From the NCBI RefSeq assembly GCF_000425185.1, contig NZ_AULH01000009.1, positions 124,001 to 188,000 on the forward strand: a stretch of DNA of 64,000 bases. Direction: 5' to 3'. Each line of letters opens with the position of its first letter. The first letter of the stretch is position 1. Below are positions 53,959 through 63,193 of this stretch, one piece after another. Origin of the DNA: Pleomorphomonas koreensis DSM 23070. Lineage in GTDB: Bacteria > Pseudomonadota > Alphaproteobacteria > Rhizobiales > Pleomorphomonadaceae. Made by a program: the position numbers and the translations under genes. The notes beneath the pieces are model-generated. The model made no database searches. It was not told the origin of the DNA and worked only from the letters and a program-made list of their open reading frames with translations.

Positions 53959-54609
53959 ATGTTGAACCGCCGCCGCTTCCTTGTGACCACCGCCGTTGCC
54001 GCGGCAGGGCTCGCCCTTCTGGCGTCCTTCCCCGGCCTCGCCCTTGCCCAGGAGCCGTCAGCCACCGTCGATGAGACCGCGCTGATGAAGCCGGGCGTGC
54101 TGCCCGACATGGCGCTCGGCAACCCCGACGCCAAGGTGAAGATCGTCGAGTACATGTCGATGACCTGCAGCCACTGCGCCGACTTCCACAACAAGACCTT
54201 CGACGAGATCAAGGCCAAGTACATCGACACCGGCAAGGTGTACTTCGTGCTGCGCGAGTTCCCGCTCGATCCGCTGGCCGCCGCCGGCTTCATGCTGGCC
54301 CGCAACGCGCCGGGCGGCAAGTATTTCGATGTGGTATCGCGCCTGTTCAAGACGCAGGGCGAATGGGCCTTCGTCGAGGACCCGCTTACCGGCCTGCGCA
54401 ACGTCTCCAAGCAGTTCGGCTACTCGCCCGCCACTTTCGACGCGACGCTGACCGACCAGAAGCTGCTCGACGCCATCAACGAGACGAGGAAGCGCGGCGC
54501 CGACGAGTTCGGCATCACCGGCACGCCGACCTTCTTCATCAACGGCAAGCGCGAGGTGGGCTTCCTGTCGGTCGACGAGATGTCGGCCAAGATCGACGCG
54601 CTGCTCTGA
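53959..54609 (+). CDS. DsbA-family thioredoxin-fold protein
   Basis: The 216-residue protein has an N-terminal export signal with a twin-arginine-like RRRFLVTTA start and a probable cleavage after ALA30. The thioredoxin domain has the redox motif Cys70-Ser-His-Cys73 and the cis-proline loop GTPTFF near residue 180. It would catalyse disulfide formation in the periplasm. The gene lies just upstream of smc. Confidence 0.88.
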   Translation: MLNRRRFLVTTAVAAAGLALLASFPGLALAQEPSATVDETALMKPGVLPDMALGNPDAKVKIVEYMSMTCSHCADFHNKTFDEIKAKYIDTGKVYFVLREFPLDPLAAAGFMLARNAPGGKYFDVVSRLFKTQGEWAFVEDPLTGLRNVSKQFGYSPATFDATLTDQKLLDAINETRKRGADEFGITGTPTFFINGKREVGFLSVDEMSAKIDALL

Positions 54610-54745
54610 TCTGGTGATAACGGGCGGATATCAACAAGGCCGCGATGCCGTGCCTCTTGCCGGGGCGGTGTCGCGGCCTTCATGATATGGTGGTCCATCG
54701 TCCGGCCCCACTCTACGAATAGAGTGGCGACGAAGCGGAACACCG

Positions 54746-57700
54746 ATGCAGTTCGAGCGGCTGAAGATACAGGGCTTCAAGTCCTTCGTGGATGTCTCCG
54801 AGTTCGTCATCGAACCCGGCCTCACTGGTGTGGTCGGACCCAACGGTTGCGGCAAGTCCAATCTCGTCGAAGCCATGCGCTGGGTGATGGGCGAAAGCTC
54901 CTACAAGGCGATGCGCGCCTCCGGCATGGACGACGTCATCTTCTCCGGCTCCGGCAAGCGGCCGGCCCGCAATGCCGCCGAGGTGACGCTGGTGCTCAGG
55001 AACGACCAGCGCACCGCGCCGGCCGCCTTCAACGACGCCGACCTCCTCGAAGTCACCCGCCGCATCGAGCGGCAGTCCGGCTCCGCCTACCGCATCAACG
55101 GCAAGGAGGTGCGCGCCCGCGACGTGCAACTGCTGTTCGCCGACGCCTCGACCGGCGCCCGCTCGCCGGCCATGGTGCGGCAGGGCCAGATCGGCGAACT
55201 GATCGCCGCCAAGCCGACCCAGCGCCGCACCATTCTGGAGGAGGCGGCCGGCATTTCCGGCCTGCATTCCCGCCGCCACGACGCCGAGCTGCGCCTCAAG
55301 GCCGCCGAGACCAATCTCACGCGCATGGAGGACGTGCTGCGCGAGATCGAGGCCCGGCTCGAAGGGCTGCGCAAACAGGCCCGGCAGGCGGCGCGCTACC
55401 GCAACCTCTCCGCCGACATCCGCAAGGCCGAGGCCACCGTCGGCTTCCTCAGGCTCGGCGACCTCGCCGCTCAGGTGGAAGAGGCCGAGGCGCAGATGAA
55501 GGACAGCTTCGGCGCCGTCGCCGACGCCCAGTCCGCCCAGACGGAGGCGGTGCGCCGGCAGGCGATCGTCGCCGCCGAGCTGCCGGCGCTGCGCGACCGG
55601 GCGGTGGAGACCGCCGCCGCGCTGCAACGGCTCCGGATCGCGCTGGCCGAATCGGAAGCCGAGGAGCGGCGCGCCCGCGAGCGGCTGGCCGAACTCACCC
55701 GCCGCGCCGAGGAGATCGCCCGCGACCGCGCCCGCGAGGCGGCGCTGGTGGCCGAGAACGACGAGCGGCTGGCCGCCCTTGCCGACGAGGCCGAGGCGCT
55801 GGCCGCCGAAGCGCTGTCCGAGGAGGAGCGCCGGGCGGAGGCCGAGGCGCAGGTCGCCGACATCGCCGGCCGCCTCGCCGCCGTCGACGCCGATCTTGCC
55901 GCCGCCACCGCCGCCGAGGCCGAGGCAGCCGCTCTGCGCGGCGCGCTGGAGCGCGAAATCCGCGAGGCCGGCGTCCGGCTCGACCGCATGCTCGGCGACC
56001 TCGAAGCGCTCGACGCCGAACTTGCCGAACTCGACGACCGGCTCGACGCCGACGATGCCATCGCCGCCGCCCGCGAGGAGGTGGAATATGCCGCCGCCGG
56101 CGTATTCGAGGCCGAGGAAGCGGTCGCCGCCGCCGAGGCCGGCCGCGCCGCCGCCGAGGCGGAACGGCTGGCCGCCACCGGCCCGCTCGCCGAGGCCGAG
56201 CGCGAGTTGCAGAAGCTCGACACCGAGGCGCGCACGCTGGCCAGGATGCTGGACATCGAGCACGGCCAGTTGTTCCCGCCGCTGGTCGATCGCCTGACGC
56301 CGCAGAAGGGTTTCGAGACGGCACTGGCCGCCGCGCTCGGCGAGGACATCGAGGCGCCGATGGACGACCGCGCCCCGGCCTATTGGACCATGCCCGGCGA
56401 TGGCGCCGACGATCCGCCGCTGCCCGACGGCGTGCCGCCGCTGTCGAAATATGTCGAGGGCCCCGACCTCATCCGCCGCCGGCTGCGCCAGATCGGCGTC
56501 GTCAAGGCCGAGGAGGCAGCGCGGCTGCAGCCGCGGCTCGCTGCCGGCCAGATGCTGGTGACGCTCGACGGCGCCCTCTGGCGCTGGGACGGCTATGCCG
56601 CCGCCGCCGATGCGCCGACCATCGCCGCCGGCCGCCTTGCCGCCCGTAACCGCCTTGCCGAGATCGACGCCCTGCGCGACACGGCAGCCGGCCTCTGCGC
56701 CGCCCGTCGCCTGGTGCTCGACGGCGCTGAGGCGCGCCTGCGCGAAGCCGAAGCCGAGGAGCGCGCCGCCCGCGAGGCGGTGAAGGCGGCCGAACGCGCC
56801 GCTACCGCCGCCCGCGACGGCCTGCTGCTCGCCGAGCGGGCTCTGGCCGAAACGGTGGCCCGCCGCGCCGCCGCCGCCGGCCAGCGCGAACGCCTCGCGA
56901 TCGACGCCGAAGACCTCGCCGCCCGCAAGGCCGAGGCCGAGGAGCGCTACGCCGACCTCGCCGACGCCGCCGAACTGGCTGTCCGCGTGCAGGCGCTGCG
57001 CATGGACGCGGCCGAGATGCGCGCCCGTTTCTCCGAGGCGCGCGCCGCCGTCGACCTGATCCGCCGCGAGGGCGAACTGCGCGGCCGCCGCCGGGAAACC
57101 ATCGACCGCGAGCGGGCCGGCTGGGGCGACCGCGTCCGTCGCGCCGCCGCCCATCTCGACGAGCTGGACGACCGTCTCGCCCAGGTCGAGGACGAGCGGG
57201 CCGAGCTGATCGACCGCCCCGACGAGATCGTCCAGGCCCGGCGCGGCCTGATGCGGGCGATCGGCGAGGCCGAGACGGCGGCAACCGAGGCGTCGGACCG
57301 TCTGCGGGCGCGCGAGATCGAGGCCGGCGACGCCGACCGCGCCGCCGCCGAGGCGCTTTCGCGCCTCTCGACCATCCGCGAGGGCCGGGTACGCGCCGAG
57401 GAGCGGCTCTCCGCCGTCAAACAGCGGCTTGAGGAATATGCCGGCGAGATCCGCGACCGCTTCGACGCACCGATCTATGCCCTGCGCCAGCTCGCCGAGA
57501 TCGACGAGGCGGCGCCGCTGCCGGATGTCGCCGGCATCGAGACCCGCCTCGAACGCCTGCGTGTCGAGCGTGACAAGCTCGGTGGCGTCAACCTCCAGGC
57601 CGAGACCGAACAGGCCGAGCTGGAGGAGCGGCTGGATACGCTGGTCAACGAGCGCGAGGATCTGATCGAGGCGATCCGCCGGCTGCGCCAGGGCATCCAG

Positions 57701-58204
57701 AATCTCAACCGCGAGGCGCGCGAGCGGCTGCTCAACGCCTTCGGCATCGTCAACGCTCATTTCCAGCGGCTGTTCGTGCATCTGTTCGGCGGCGGCACCG
57801 CCGAATTGCAGCTGGTCGATGCCGAGGACCCGCTGGAGGCCGGCCTCGAAATCCTCGCCCGGCCGCCGGGCAAGAAGCCGCAGACCATGACACTCTTGTC
57901 CGGCGGCGAGCAGGCGCTGACCGCCATGGCGCTGATCTTCGCCGTCTTCCTCACCAATCCCGCGCCGATCTGCGTGCTCGACGAGGTGGATGCGCCGCTC
58001 GACGACGCCAACGTCGAGCGCTATTGCGACCTCCTTGAGGAAATGGCCCGCTCCACCGAGACCCGTTTCGTGGTGATCACCCACAATCCCATCACCATGG
58101 CGCGCATGAACCGGCTGTTCGGCGTCACCATGGCCGAGCGCGGCGTGTCGCAGCTGGTGTCCGTCGATCTGGAAACCGCCGAATCCTTCCGCGAGGCGAG
58201 TTGA
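54746..58204 (+). CDS. smc: Chromosome segregation ATPase SMC
   Basis: The 1152-residue SMC protein has Walker A GPNGCGKSN at residues 31-39 and a C-terminal ABC signature (LLSGGEQALTAMA) with Walker B ICVLDEVDAPLDD. Very long Ala/Glu/Arg-rich coiled coils occupy about 170-490 and 680-1000, and a hinge lies near 500-640. It condenses and segregates chromosomes with ScpAB, which are not in this window. The composition is unusually rich in Ala, as often in high-GC genomes. Confidence 0.97.
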   Translation: MQFERLKIQGFKSFVDVSEFVIEPGLTGVVGPNGCGKSNLVEAMRWVMGESSYKAMRASGMDDVIFSGSGKRPARNAAEVTLVLRNDQRTAPAAFNDADLLEVTRRIERQSGSAYRINGKEVRARDVQLLFADASTGARSPAMVRQGQIGELIAAKPTQRRTILEEAAGISGLHSRRHDAELRLKAAETNLTRMEDVLREIEARLEGLRKQARQAARYRNLSADIRKAEATVGFLRLGDLAAQVEEAEAQMKDSFGAVADAQSAQTEAVRRQAIVAAELPALRDRAVETAAALQRLRIALAESEAEERRARERLAELTRRAEEIARDRAREAALVAENDERLAALADEAEALAAEALSEEERRAEAEAQVADIAGRLAAVDADLAAATAAEAEAAALRGALEREIREAGVRLDRMLGDLEALDAELAELDDRLDADDAIAAAREEVEYAAAGVFEAEEAVAAAEAGRAAAEAERLAATGPLAEAERELQKLDTEARTLARMLDIEHGQLFPPLVDRLTPQKGFETALAAALGEDIEAPMDDRAPAYWTMPGDGADDPPLPDGVPPLSKYVEGPDLIRRRLRQIGVVKAEEAARLQPRLAAGQMLVTLDGALWRWDGYAAAADAPTIAAGRLAARNRLAEIDALRDTAAGLCAARRLVLDGAEARLREAEAEERAAREAVKAAERAATAARDGLLLAERALAETVARRAAAAGQRERLAIDAEDLAARKAEAEERYADLADAAELAVRVQALRMDAAEMRARFSEARAAVDLIRREGELRGRRRETIDRERAGWGDRVRRAAAHLDELDDRLAQVEDERAELIDRPDEIVQARRGLMRAIGEAETAATEASDRLRAREIEAGDADRAAAEALSRLSTIREGRVRAEERLSAVKQRLEEYAGEIRDRFDAPIYALRQLAEIDEAAPLPDVAGIETRLERLRVERDKLGGVNLQAETEQAELEERLDTLVNEREDLIEAIRRLRQGIQNLNREARERLLNAFGIVNAHFQRLFVHLFGGGTAELQLVDAEDPLEAGLEILARPPGKKPQTMTLLSGGEQALTAMALIFAVFLTNPAPICVLDEVDAPLDDANVERYCDLLEEMARSTETRFVVITHNPITMARMNRLFGVTMAERGVSQLVSVDLETAESFREAS

Positions 58205-58353
58205 AGCGGGCCGGGCTTTTCCACGCTGTTGCGAGGCGAAGGCAGCTTAATCGATTACGCCGACGTCGACTAAGGTCTTAGTGGGGTGCGGGGTATGGTT
58301 CCGGTTCGGGAAATGGTATGGAAATCAATGAAATGTATGGTCCGCTGGCAATC

Positions 58354-58382
58354 TTGACAGGCATCCGTGTGAACACTATGGT
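58354..58382 (+). promoter_or_regulatory. Promoter of the ATP synthase Fo operon
   Basis: A consensus TTGACA (58354-58359), a 17-bp spacer and TATGGT (58377-58382) lie about 70 bp before atpI. This is one of the best sigma-70 matches in the window. Confidence 0.75.
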
Positions 58383-58450
58383 GCCGGCCAAATCAGGGAT
58401 TACCCCGATCTAGCAGGGCCTTGGCGACCACGCTTTCGAGGATGCCGCCG

Positions 58451-58810
58451 ATGGGTCAGGATGATGAACGGCCGGACGAGGCCAGCCGCGATCCCCGCCT
58501 GAAGGCGCTGGGAGAGAAGCTGGCCAATGTGCGGCGCGCTCCGTCCGAACCTCAGGGTGGCGGCCCGCGAGGGCCGGGGTTTTCCGGCTTCGGACAGGCG
58601 ATGAAGATCGGCTCCGAGTTCGTGGCCGGCGTCATCGTCGGCTTCGTGATCGGCTATACCATCGACCAGCTCTTCGGCACGTCGCCCTGGGGCATGATCG
58701 TCTTTCTGCTGCTGGGCTTCGCTGCCGGCGTGCTCAACATCCTGCGTTCGACGGGCAGGGCGGCCGATCCGTTTTCGGGCGGAACCAGCGGCAAGACGGA
58801 CGACGAGTGA
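58451..58810 (+). CDS. atpI: ATP synthase accessory protein I
   Basis: The 119-residue protein has two transmembrane helices (about residues 53-73 and 82-102) and typical AtpI sequence such as IGSEFVAGVIVGFVIGYTID and GTSPWGMIVFLLLGFAAG. It is thought to help assemble the c-ring. ATG 58451 is favoured by GAGG nine bases upstream; ATG 58442 is the alternative. It is the first gene of the Fo operon. Confidence 0.85.
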   Translation: MGQDDERPDEASRDPRLKALGEKLANVRRAPSEPQGGGPRGPGFSGFGQAMKIGSEFVAGVIVGFVIGYTIDQLFGTSPWGMIVFLLLGFAAGVLNILRSTGRAADPFSGGTSGKTDDE

Positions 58811-58867
58811 ATTTTCCGGCCCCGGCGGGCCGGCGCGGGCGAGATCGAGCGAGGGAGCTTCAACAAG

Positions 58868-59626
58868 GTGGCTGACGTAAGAACCGATCCCATCCATCAG
58901 TTCGGCATCCATAAGCTCGTCGACATCAAAATCGGTGGTTACGACGTCTCCTTCACCAACTCCTCGCTGTTCATGGTGCTGACGCTCGCCGTCATCGCGC
59001 TGGTGCTGCTGTGGGGCAGTTCGTCGCGGGCCGTGGTGCCCGGCCGGGCGCAGACGGTGGCCGAGCTGTCCTACGAATTCGTCGTCAAGACGCTGCGCGA
59101 CACCACCGGCGAGGCGGGCTTGCGCTTCCTGCCGCTGGTCTTCTCGCTGTTCATGTTCGTGCTGGTCGCCAACCTGTTCGGCATGATTCCCTACTTCTTC
59201 ACGGTCACCTCGCACATCGTCGTCACGGCGGCGCTGGCGCTGCTGGTGATCTTCACGGTGACCATCTACGGCTTCTACAAGAACGGCACCCGTTTCCTGA
59301 AGCTGTTCGTGCCCAAGGGCATTCCGGTGCTGATCCTGCCGCTGGTCACCGCCATCGAGGTGATCTCCTTCCTGTCGCGGCCGCTCAGCCTCGCCGTCCG
59401 TCTGTTCGCCAACATGCTGGCTGGCCACATCACCCTCAAGGTGTTCGCCGGCTTCGTGGTGACGCTGACCGGCCTCGGCGCCTTCGGCTTCCTCGGCGCC
59501 CTGTTGCCGCTGATCATGGTGATCGGTCTCACCGCCCTCGAATTCCTGGTGGCCTTCCTCCAGGCCTATGTCTTCACGATCCTCACCTGCATCTACCTCA
59601 ACGACGCCCTGCATCCGGGGCACTGA
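58868..59626 (+). CDS. atpB: ATP synthase Fo subunit a
   Basis: The 252-residue membrane protein has at least five transmembrane helices. It carries the essential Arg178 in [16 protein letters not shown], which faces the c-ring carboxylate, and the family start [12 protein letters not shown]. It uses a GTG start at 58868. It lies in the order a, c, b', b typical of alphaproteobacteria. Confidence 0.97.
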   Translation: MADVRTDPIHQFGIHKLVDIKIGGYDVSFTNSSLFMVLTLAVIALVLLWGSSSRAVVPGRAQTVAELSYEFVVKTLRDTTGEAGLRFLPLVFSLFMFVLVANLFGMIPYFFTVTSHIVVTAALALLVIFTVTIYGFYKNGTRFLKLFVPKGIPVLILPLVTAIEVISFLSRPLSLAVRLFANMLAGHITLKVFAGFVVTLTGLGAFGFLGALLPLIMVIGLTALEFLVAFLQAYVFTILTCIYLNDALHPGH

Positions 59627-59694
59627 GAGCGGATCGACGAAGCTCAACCCCATCGAACCCATCCCAGGTCTTTGTTTTCTCAAGGAGCGTTACA

Positions 59695-59922
59695 ATGGAA
59701 GCTGAAGCCGCAAAGTACATCGGCGCTGGTCTCGCCACGATCGGAATCGCCGGTGCCGGCGTGGGCGTTGGCAACATCTTCGCCAACTACCTGTCGGGCG
59801 CGCTGCGCAATCCGTCGGCTGCCCAGGGTCAGTTCACCAACCTGATCTTCGGCTTCGCCGTCACCGAGGCGCTCGGCATCTTCTCGCTGCTGATCGCCCT
59901 GCTGCTGCTCTACGCCGTCTGA
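59695..59922 (+). CDS. atpE: ATP synthase Fo subunit c
   Basis: The 75-residue hairpin protein has two transmembrane helices. The proton-carrying Glu58 sits in [10 protein letters not shown], and the first helix has [13 protein letters not shown]. The polar loop reads [15 protein letters not shown] precedes ATG 59695. It forms the rotor ring. Confidence 0.97.
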   Translation: MEAEAAKYIGAGLATIGIAGAGVGVGNIFANYLSGALRNPSAAQGQFTNLIFGFAVTEALGIFSLLIALLLLYAV

Positions 59923-60044
59923 CCGGACGATGCCGAGGCGGGCCTCCGTGGCCCGCCGGTCGAGATGAAGCCGGCGCCTCGCGAGGTGAACGTCACCCGC
60001 CGGGCGCCGTCTCGATGTTTTCAGCCATGGGAGCCCGAGCGCCG

Positions 60045-60653
60045 ATGACCTGGTTCATCAGCCAAGCCAACGCACAGGAACAAGCGACCGTCCCGACGGA
60101 AGGCGGCCATGCGCCGGACGCCGTCGCCACGGTGGCCCACGAAGGCGGCGAGCACGGCGGCACCTTCCCGCCCTTCGACCCGTCGACCTTCCCCTCGCAG
60201 CTGTTCTGGCTGGCCATCGTCTTCATCGCGCTCTACGTCCTGATGTCGAAGAAGGTCATCCCGCAGATCGCCGGCATCCTGGAGGCGCGCGCCGCCAGGA
60301 TCGCCAGCGATCTCGTCGAGGCCGAGAAGGCCAAGGCCGAGACCGACGCTGCCATCGCCTCCTACGAGGCGGCGCTGGCCGCCGCCCGTGCCAAGGCCAA
60401 CGCCATCGCCCATGAGACGCGCACCAGGGTCTCCCACGAGATCGACGGCCGGCGCCACGCCGCCGAGGCGCTGCTCAACGACAAGCTGGCCGACACCGAG
60501 AAGCATATCGACGACGTCAAGAGGATCGCTCTCGATCACGTCGCGATCATCGCCACCGAGACGACAGAGGCGGTCGTCGAGGCGCTGATGGGCAGGATCA
60601 GCCGCGACGAGGCCGTCGCCGCCGTTACCGCCGTTTCGTCCGGCCGGCACTGA
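60045..60653 (+). CDS. atpF': ATP synthase Fo subunit b'
   Basis: The 202-residue subunit has one transmembrane helix (about residues 56-77, FPSQLFWLAIVFIALYVLMS), followed by a long charged coiled coil that forms the peripheral stalk with b. The N-terminus contains QANAQEQATV, which may be processed. ATG 60045 is favoured by GGGAG upstream; ATG 60015 and 60027 are possible. The paired b'/b arrangement is typical of alphaproteobacteria and cyanobacteria. Confidence 0.92.
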   Translation: MTWFISQANAQEQATVPTEGGHAPDAVATVAHEGGEHGGTFPPFDPSTFPSQLFWLAIVFIALYVLMSKKVIPQIAGILEARAARIASDLVEAEKAKAETDAAIASYEAALAAARAKANAIAHETRTRVSHEIDGRRHAAEALLNDKLADTEKHIDDVKRIALDHVAIIATETTEAVVEALMGRISRDEAVAAVTAVSSGRH

Positions 60654-60664
60654 GGGAGGTCTCG

Positions 60665-61147
60665 ATGTTCGACAACACCACCTGGGCCTTCGTCGGTCTC
60701 ATCCTGTTCTTCGGCGTGCTGGCCTATTTCGGCGTGTTCGGCCGGATCGGTCGCCTGCTCGACCAGCGGGCGGCGGCGGTCACCGCCGAACTCGGCGAGG
60801 CGCAGCGGCTGCGCAAGGAAGCCGAAGCGCTGCTCGCCGAATATCAGCAGAAGCGCGTCATTGCCGAACGGGACGCCGCCGAGATCATCGCCCATGCCGA
60901 GGCCGAGGCCAAGCGCATGACGGCCGATGCCGAGGTGGCGCTGAAGGAGCTGATCGAGCATCGCACCCGCACCGTCGAACTGAAGATAGCCCACGCCGAG
61001 GCGGCGGCCGTCTCCGAGGTGCGCGCCGTGGCCATCGACATGGCGATTGCCGCCTCGCGCAAGCTCCTGGCCGAGAAGGCGCAGGGCGAGGTCGCCGCCG
61101 AGCTGATCTCCAAGGGCATCGACGAGGTGAAGGCGCACTTCGGCTGA
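60665..61147 (+). CDS. atpF: ATP synthase Fo subunit b
   Basis: The 160-residue subunit has an N-terminal transmembrane helix (residues 5-25, TWAFVGLILFFGVLAYFGVF) and a long Ala/Glu/Arg coiled coil. It dimerises with b' as the stator stalk. It starts 11 bases after b', behind GGGAGG. A strong terminator follows, so the F1 genes are elsewhere. Confidence 0.95.
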   Translation: MFDNTTWAFVGLILFFGVLAYFGVFGRIGRLLDQRAAAVTAELGEAQRLRKEAEALLAEYQQKRVIAERDAAEIIAHAEAEAKRMTADAEVALKELIEHRTRTVELKIAHAEAAAVSEVRAVAIDMAIAASRKLLAEKAQGEVAAELISKGIDEVKAHFG

Positions 61148-61176
61148 GCCGCCGTTGTCTTCGGGCGATAAGGAAC

Positions 61177-61199
61177 AAGGGGCCGCATGGCCCCTTTTT
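61177..61199. terminator. Intrinsic terminator after atpF
   Basis: GGGGCC-GCAT-GGCCCC followed by TTTTT, with AA before it. It ends the Fo operon and its minus-strand reading overlaps the rnhB stop codon, so it may serve both convergent genes. Confidence 0.85.
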
Positions 61200-61891
61200 C
61201 ATGGCCGCTGTCCCGCCCCGCGCGCCTCAATGCAGTCGCGCACCGGGCGGAAGCTCTTGCGGTGGATCGGCGTCGGGCCGAGTTGGCCGAGCGCCCGGAG
61301 GTGCTCGGCCGAGCCGTAGCCGACGTTGGTCGCAAAGCCGTAGCCGGGGAATTCGGCGGCGTAGAGCGCCATCATGCGGTCGCGCGTCACCTTGGCGACG
61401 ATCGACGCGGCGGCGATGGCGGCGACGCGGGCGTCGCCCTTGACGATGGCGGCGCCCCGGTAGCCGGCGGCGGTCAGCGCGGCCGGCAGGTCGCGGCCGT
61501 CGACCAGCACGCCGGCCGGCCGCAGCGCCAGCGACCGCACCGCCCGTTCCATCGCCCAGAGATTGGCGGCGAGGATGTTCATGGCGTCGATGCGCGCCGC
61601 CGAGGCCGAGGCGACGGCGACGACATGGTCGCGACAGATCGCCTCGTACATCCGCTCGCGGACACCCGGCTTCAACTGCTTGGAATCGATCAGCCCGTCG
61701 GGCAGCGGCGCGTCGGTGAGGATCACCGCCGCCGTCACCACCGGTCCGGCCAGCGGCCCGCGCCCCACTTCATCGACGCCGGCCACCGGGCCGCCCCAGC
61801 GGCGGACGAAGTCCTCCTCCATGCGGCGGTCGCAGGCTTCGGGAAGGAGGCCGGCGAGGAGATCGGCGGACAGGGCGGCGGCGCGGGGCAT
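61199..61891 (-). CDS. rnhB: Ribonuclease HII
   Basis: The 230-residue enzyme cuts RNA in RNA-DNA hybrids at embedded ribonucleotides. It has the catalytic motif [15 protein letters not shown] (Asp40, Glu41), [25 protein letters not shown] with a third acidic residue and [11 protein letters not shown]. The most upstream good start is ATG 61891. The gene converges with atpF. Confidence 0.94.
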   Translation of the reverse strand: MPRAAALSADLLAGLLPEACDRRMEEDFVRRWGGPVAGVDEVGRGPLAGPVVTAAVILTDAPLPDGLIDSKQLKPGVRERMYEAICRDHVVAVASASAARIDAMNILAANLWAMERAVRSLALRPAGVLVDGRDLPAALTAAGYRGAAIVKGDARVAAIAAASIVAKVTRDRMMALYAAEFPGYGFATNVGYGSAEHLRALGQLGPTPIHRKSFRPVRDCIEARGAGQRP

Positions 61892-62054
61892 GGGCAAGGC
61901 TGGAGAATGGATGATTCGACCGCGCCACCCTGGCACGGCCGGCCGGCAAAGTCTCCCGCATTTGACGGCAGCGCTCGCGCCCCATAAGAGAAATTCCAGA
62001 TCGTCGCGCCCGATCATCGCGGCGGGCGCCGCATCCCTTTCCGCAGGGCCTCCG

Positions 62055-63173
62055 ATGTCGCACAACAGCTTCGGCCACCTCTTCCGCATCACCACCTGGG
62101 GCGAGAGCCACGGCCCGGCGCTCGGCGTCGTCGTCGACGGCTGCCCGCCCGGCCTGCCGCTGACGGCCGAGTTCATCCAAGGCTTCCTCGACAAGCGCAA
62201 GCCGGGCCAGTCGCGCTTCGTGACGCAGCGGCGCGAGGACGACCTCGTCGAGATCCTGTCGGGGGTGTTCGAGGACGACCGCACCGGCGGCCCGGTCACC
62301 ACGGGAACGCCGATCTCGCTGATGATCCGCAACACCGACCAGCGCTCCAAGGACTACGGCGACATCCGCGACAAGTATCGCCCCGGCCACGCCGACGTCG
62401 CCTACGACCTCAAATACGGCATCCGCGACTATCGCGGCGGCGGCCGCTCGTCGGCCCGCGAAACGGCGGCACGCGTCGCCGCCGGCGCCGTCGCCCGCAA
62501 GGTGATCGACGGTGTGACGGTGCGCGGCGCCCTTGTCCAGATCGGTACCGAGAAAATCGACCGCGCCAACTGGGACTGGCAGGAAGTGGGCAACAATCCG
62601 TTCTTCTGCCCCGACGCTGCCGCCGTTCCCCGCTTCGAGGCCTATCTCGACCGCGTGCGCAAGGCCGGCTCGTCGGTGGGCGCGGTGATCGAACTGGTCG
62701 CCGAGGGTGTGCCGGCCGGCTGGGGCGCCCCCGTCTACGGCAAGCTCGACCAGGACCTCGCGTCGGCGCTGATGTCGATCAACGCGGTGAAGGGCGTCGA
62801 GATCGGTGACGGCTTCGCGGCGGCCATGCTGTCGGGCGAGGAGAACGCCGACGAGATGCGCATGGGCAATGACGGCGCCATCCTGTTCGGCTCCAACCAC
62901 GCCGGCGGCGTGCTTGGCGGCATCTCAAGCGGCCAGCCGGTGGTGGCGCGCTTCGCCGTCAAGCCGACCTCGTCGATCCTCACCGACCGCCGCTCGGTGT
63001 CGGCGGCCGGAGCGGATGTCGACGTGATGACACGCGGCCGCCACGACCCTTGCGTCGGCATCCGCGCCGTGCCGGTGGGCGAGGCGATGATGGCGCTGGT
63101 GCTGGCCGACCACAAGCTGCGCCACAGAGCCCAGACCGGCCGCGACGGTGCCCTGCCGTTCCCGCTGCGCTGA
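62055..63173 (+). CDS. aroC: Chorismate synthase
   Basis: The 372-residue FMN-dependent enzyme makes chorismate, the last step of the shikimate pathway. It shows [18 protein letters not shown] at the start, [36 protein letters not shown] in the middle (motif residues about 108-143) and [19 protein letters not shown] 62055 is the first good start. The length is typical for the family. Confidence 0.97.
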   Translation: MSHNSFGHLFRITTWGESHGPALGVVVDGCPPGLPLTAEFIQGFLDKRKPGQSRFVTQRREDDLVEILSGVFEDDRTGGPVTTGTPISLMIRNTDQRSKDYGDIRDKYRPGHADVAYDLKYGIRDYRGGGRSSARETAARVAAGAVARKVIDGVTVRGALVQIGTEKIDRANWDWQEVGNNPFFCPDAAAVPRFEAYLDRVRKAGSSVGAVIELVAEGVPAGWGAPVYGKLDQDLASALMSINAVKGVEIGDGFAAAMLSGEENADEMRMGNDGAILFGSNHAGGVLGGISSGQPVVARFAVKPTSSILTDRRSVSAAGADVDVMTRGRHDPCVGIRAVPVGEAMMALVLADHKLRHRAQTGRDGALPFPLR

Positions 63174-63193
63174 GGAATCCCCGGAGGCTGACG

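Noticed and set aside
54713-58084. 1123-codon minus-strand frame opposite smc
   Set aside because: It is a shadow of the Ala/Glu-rich smc coding sequence; smc itself has perfect ATPase motifs.
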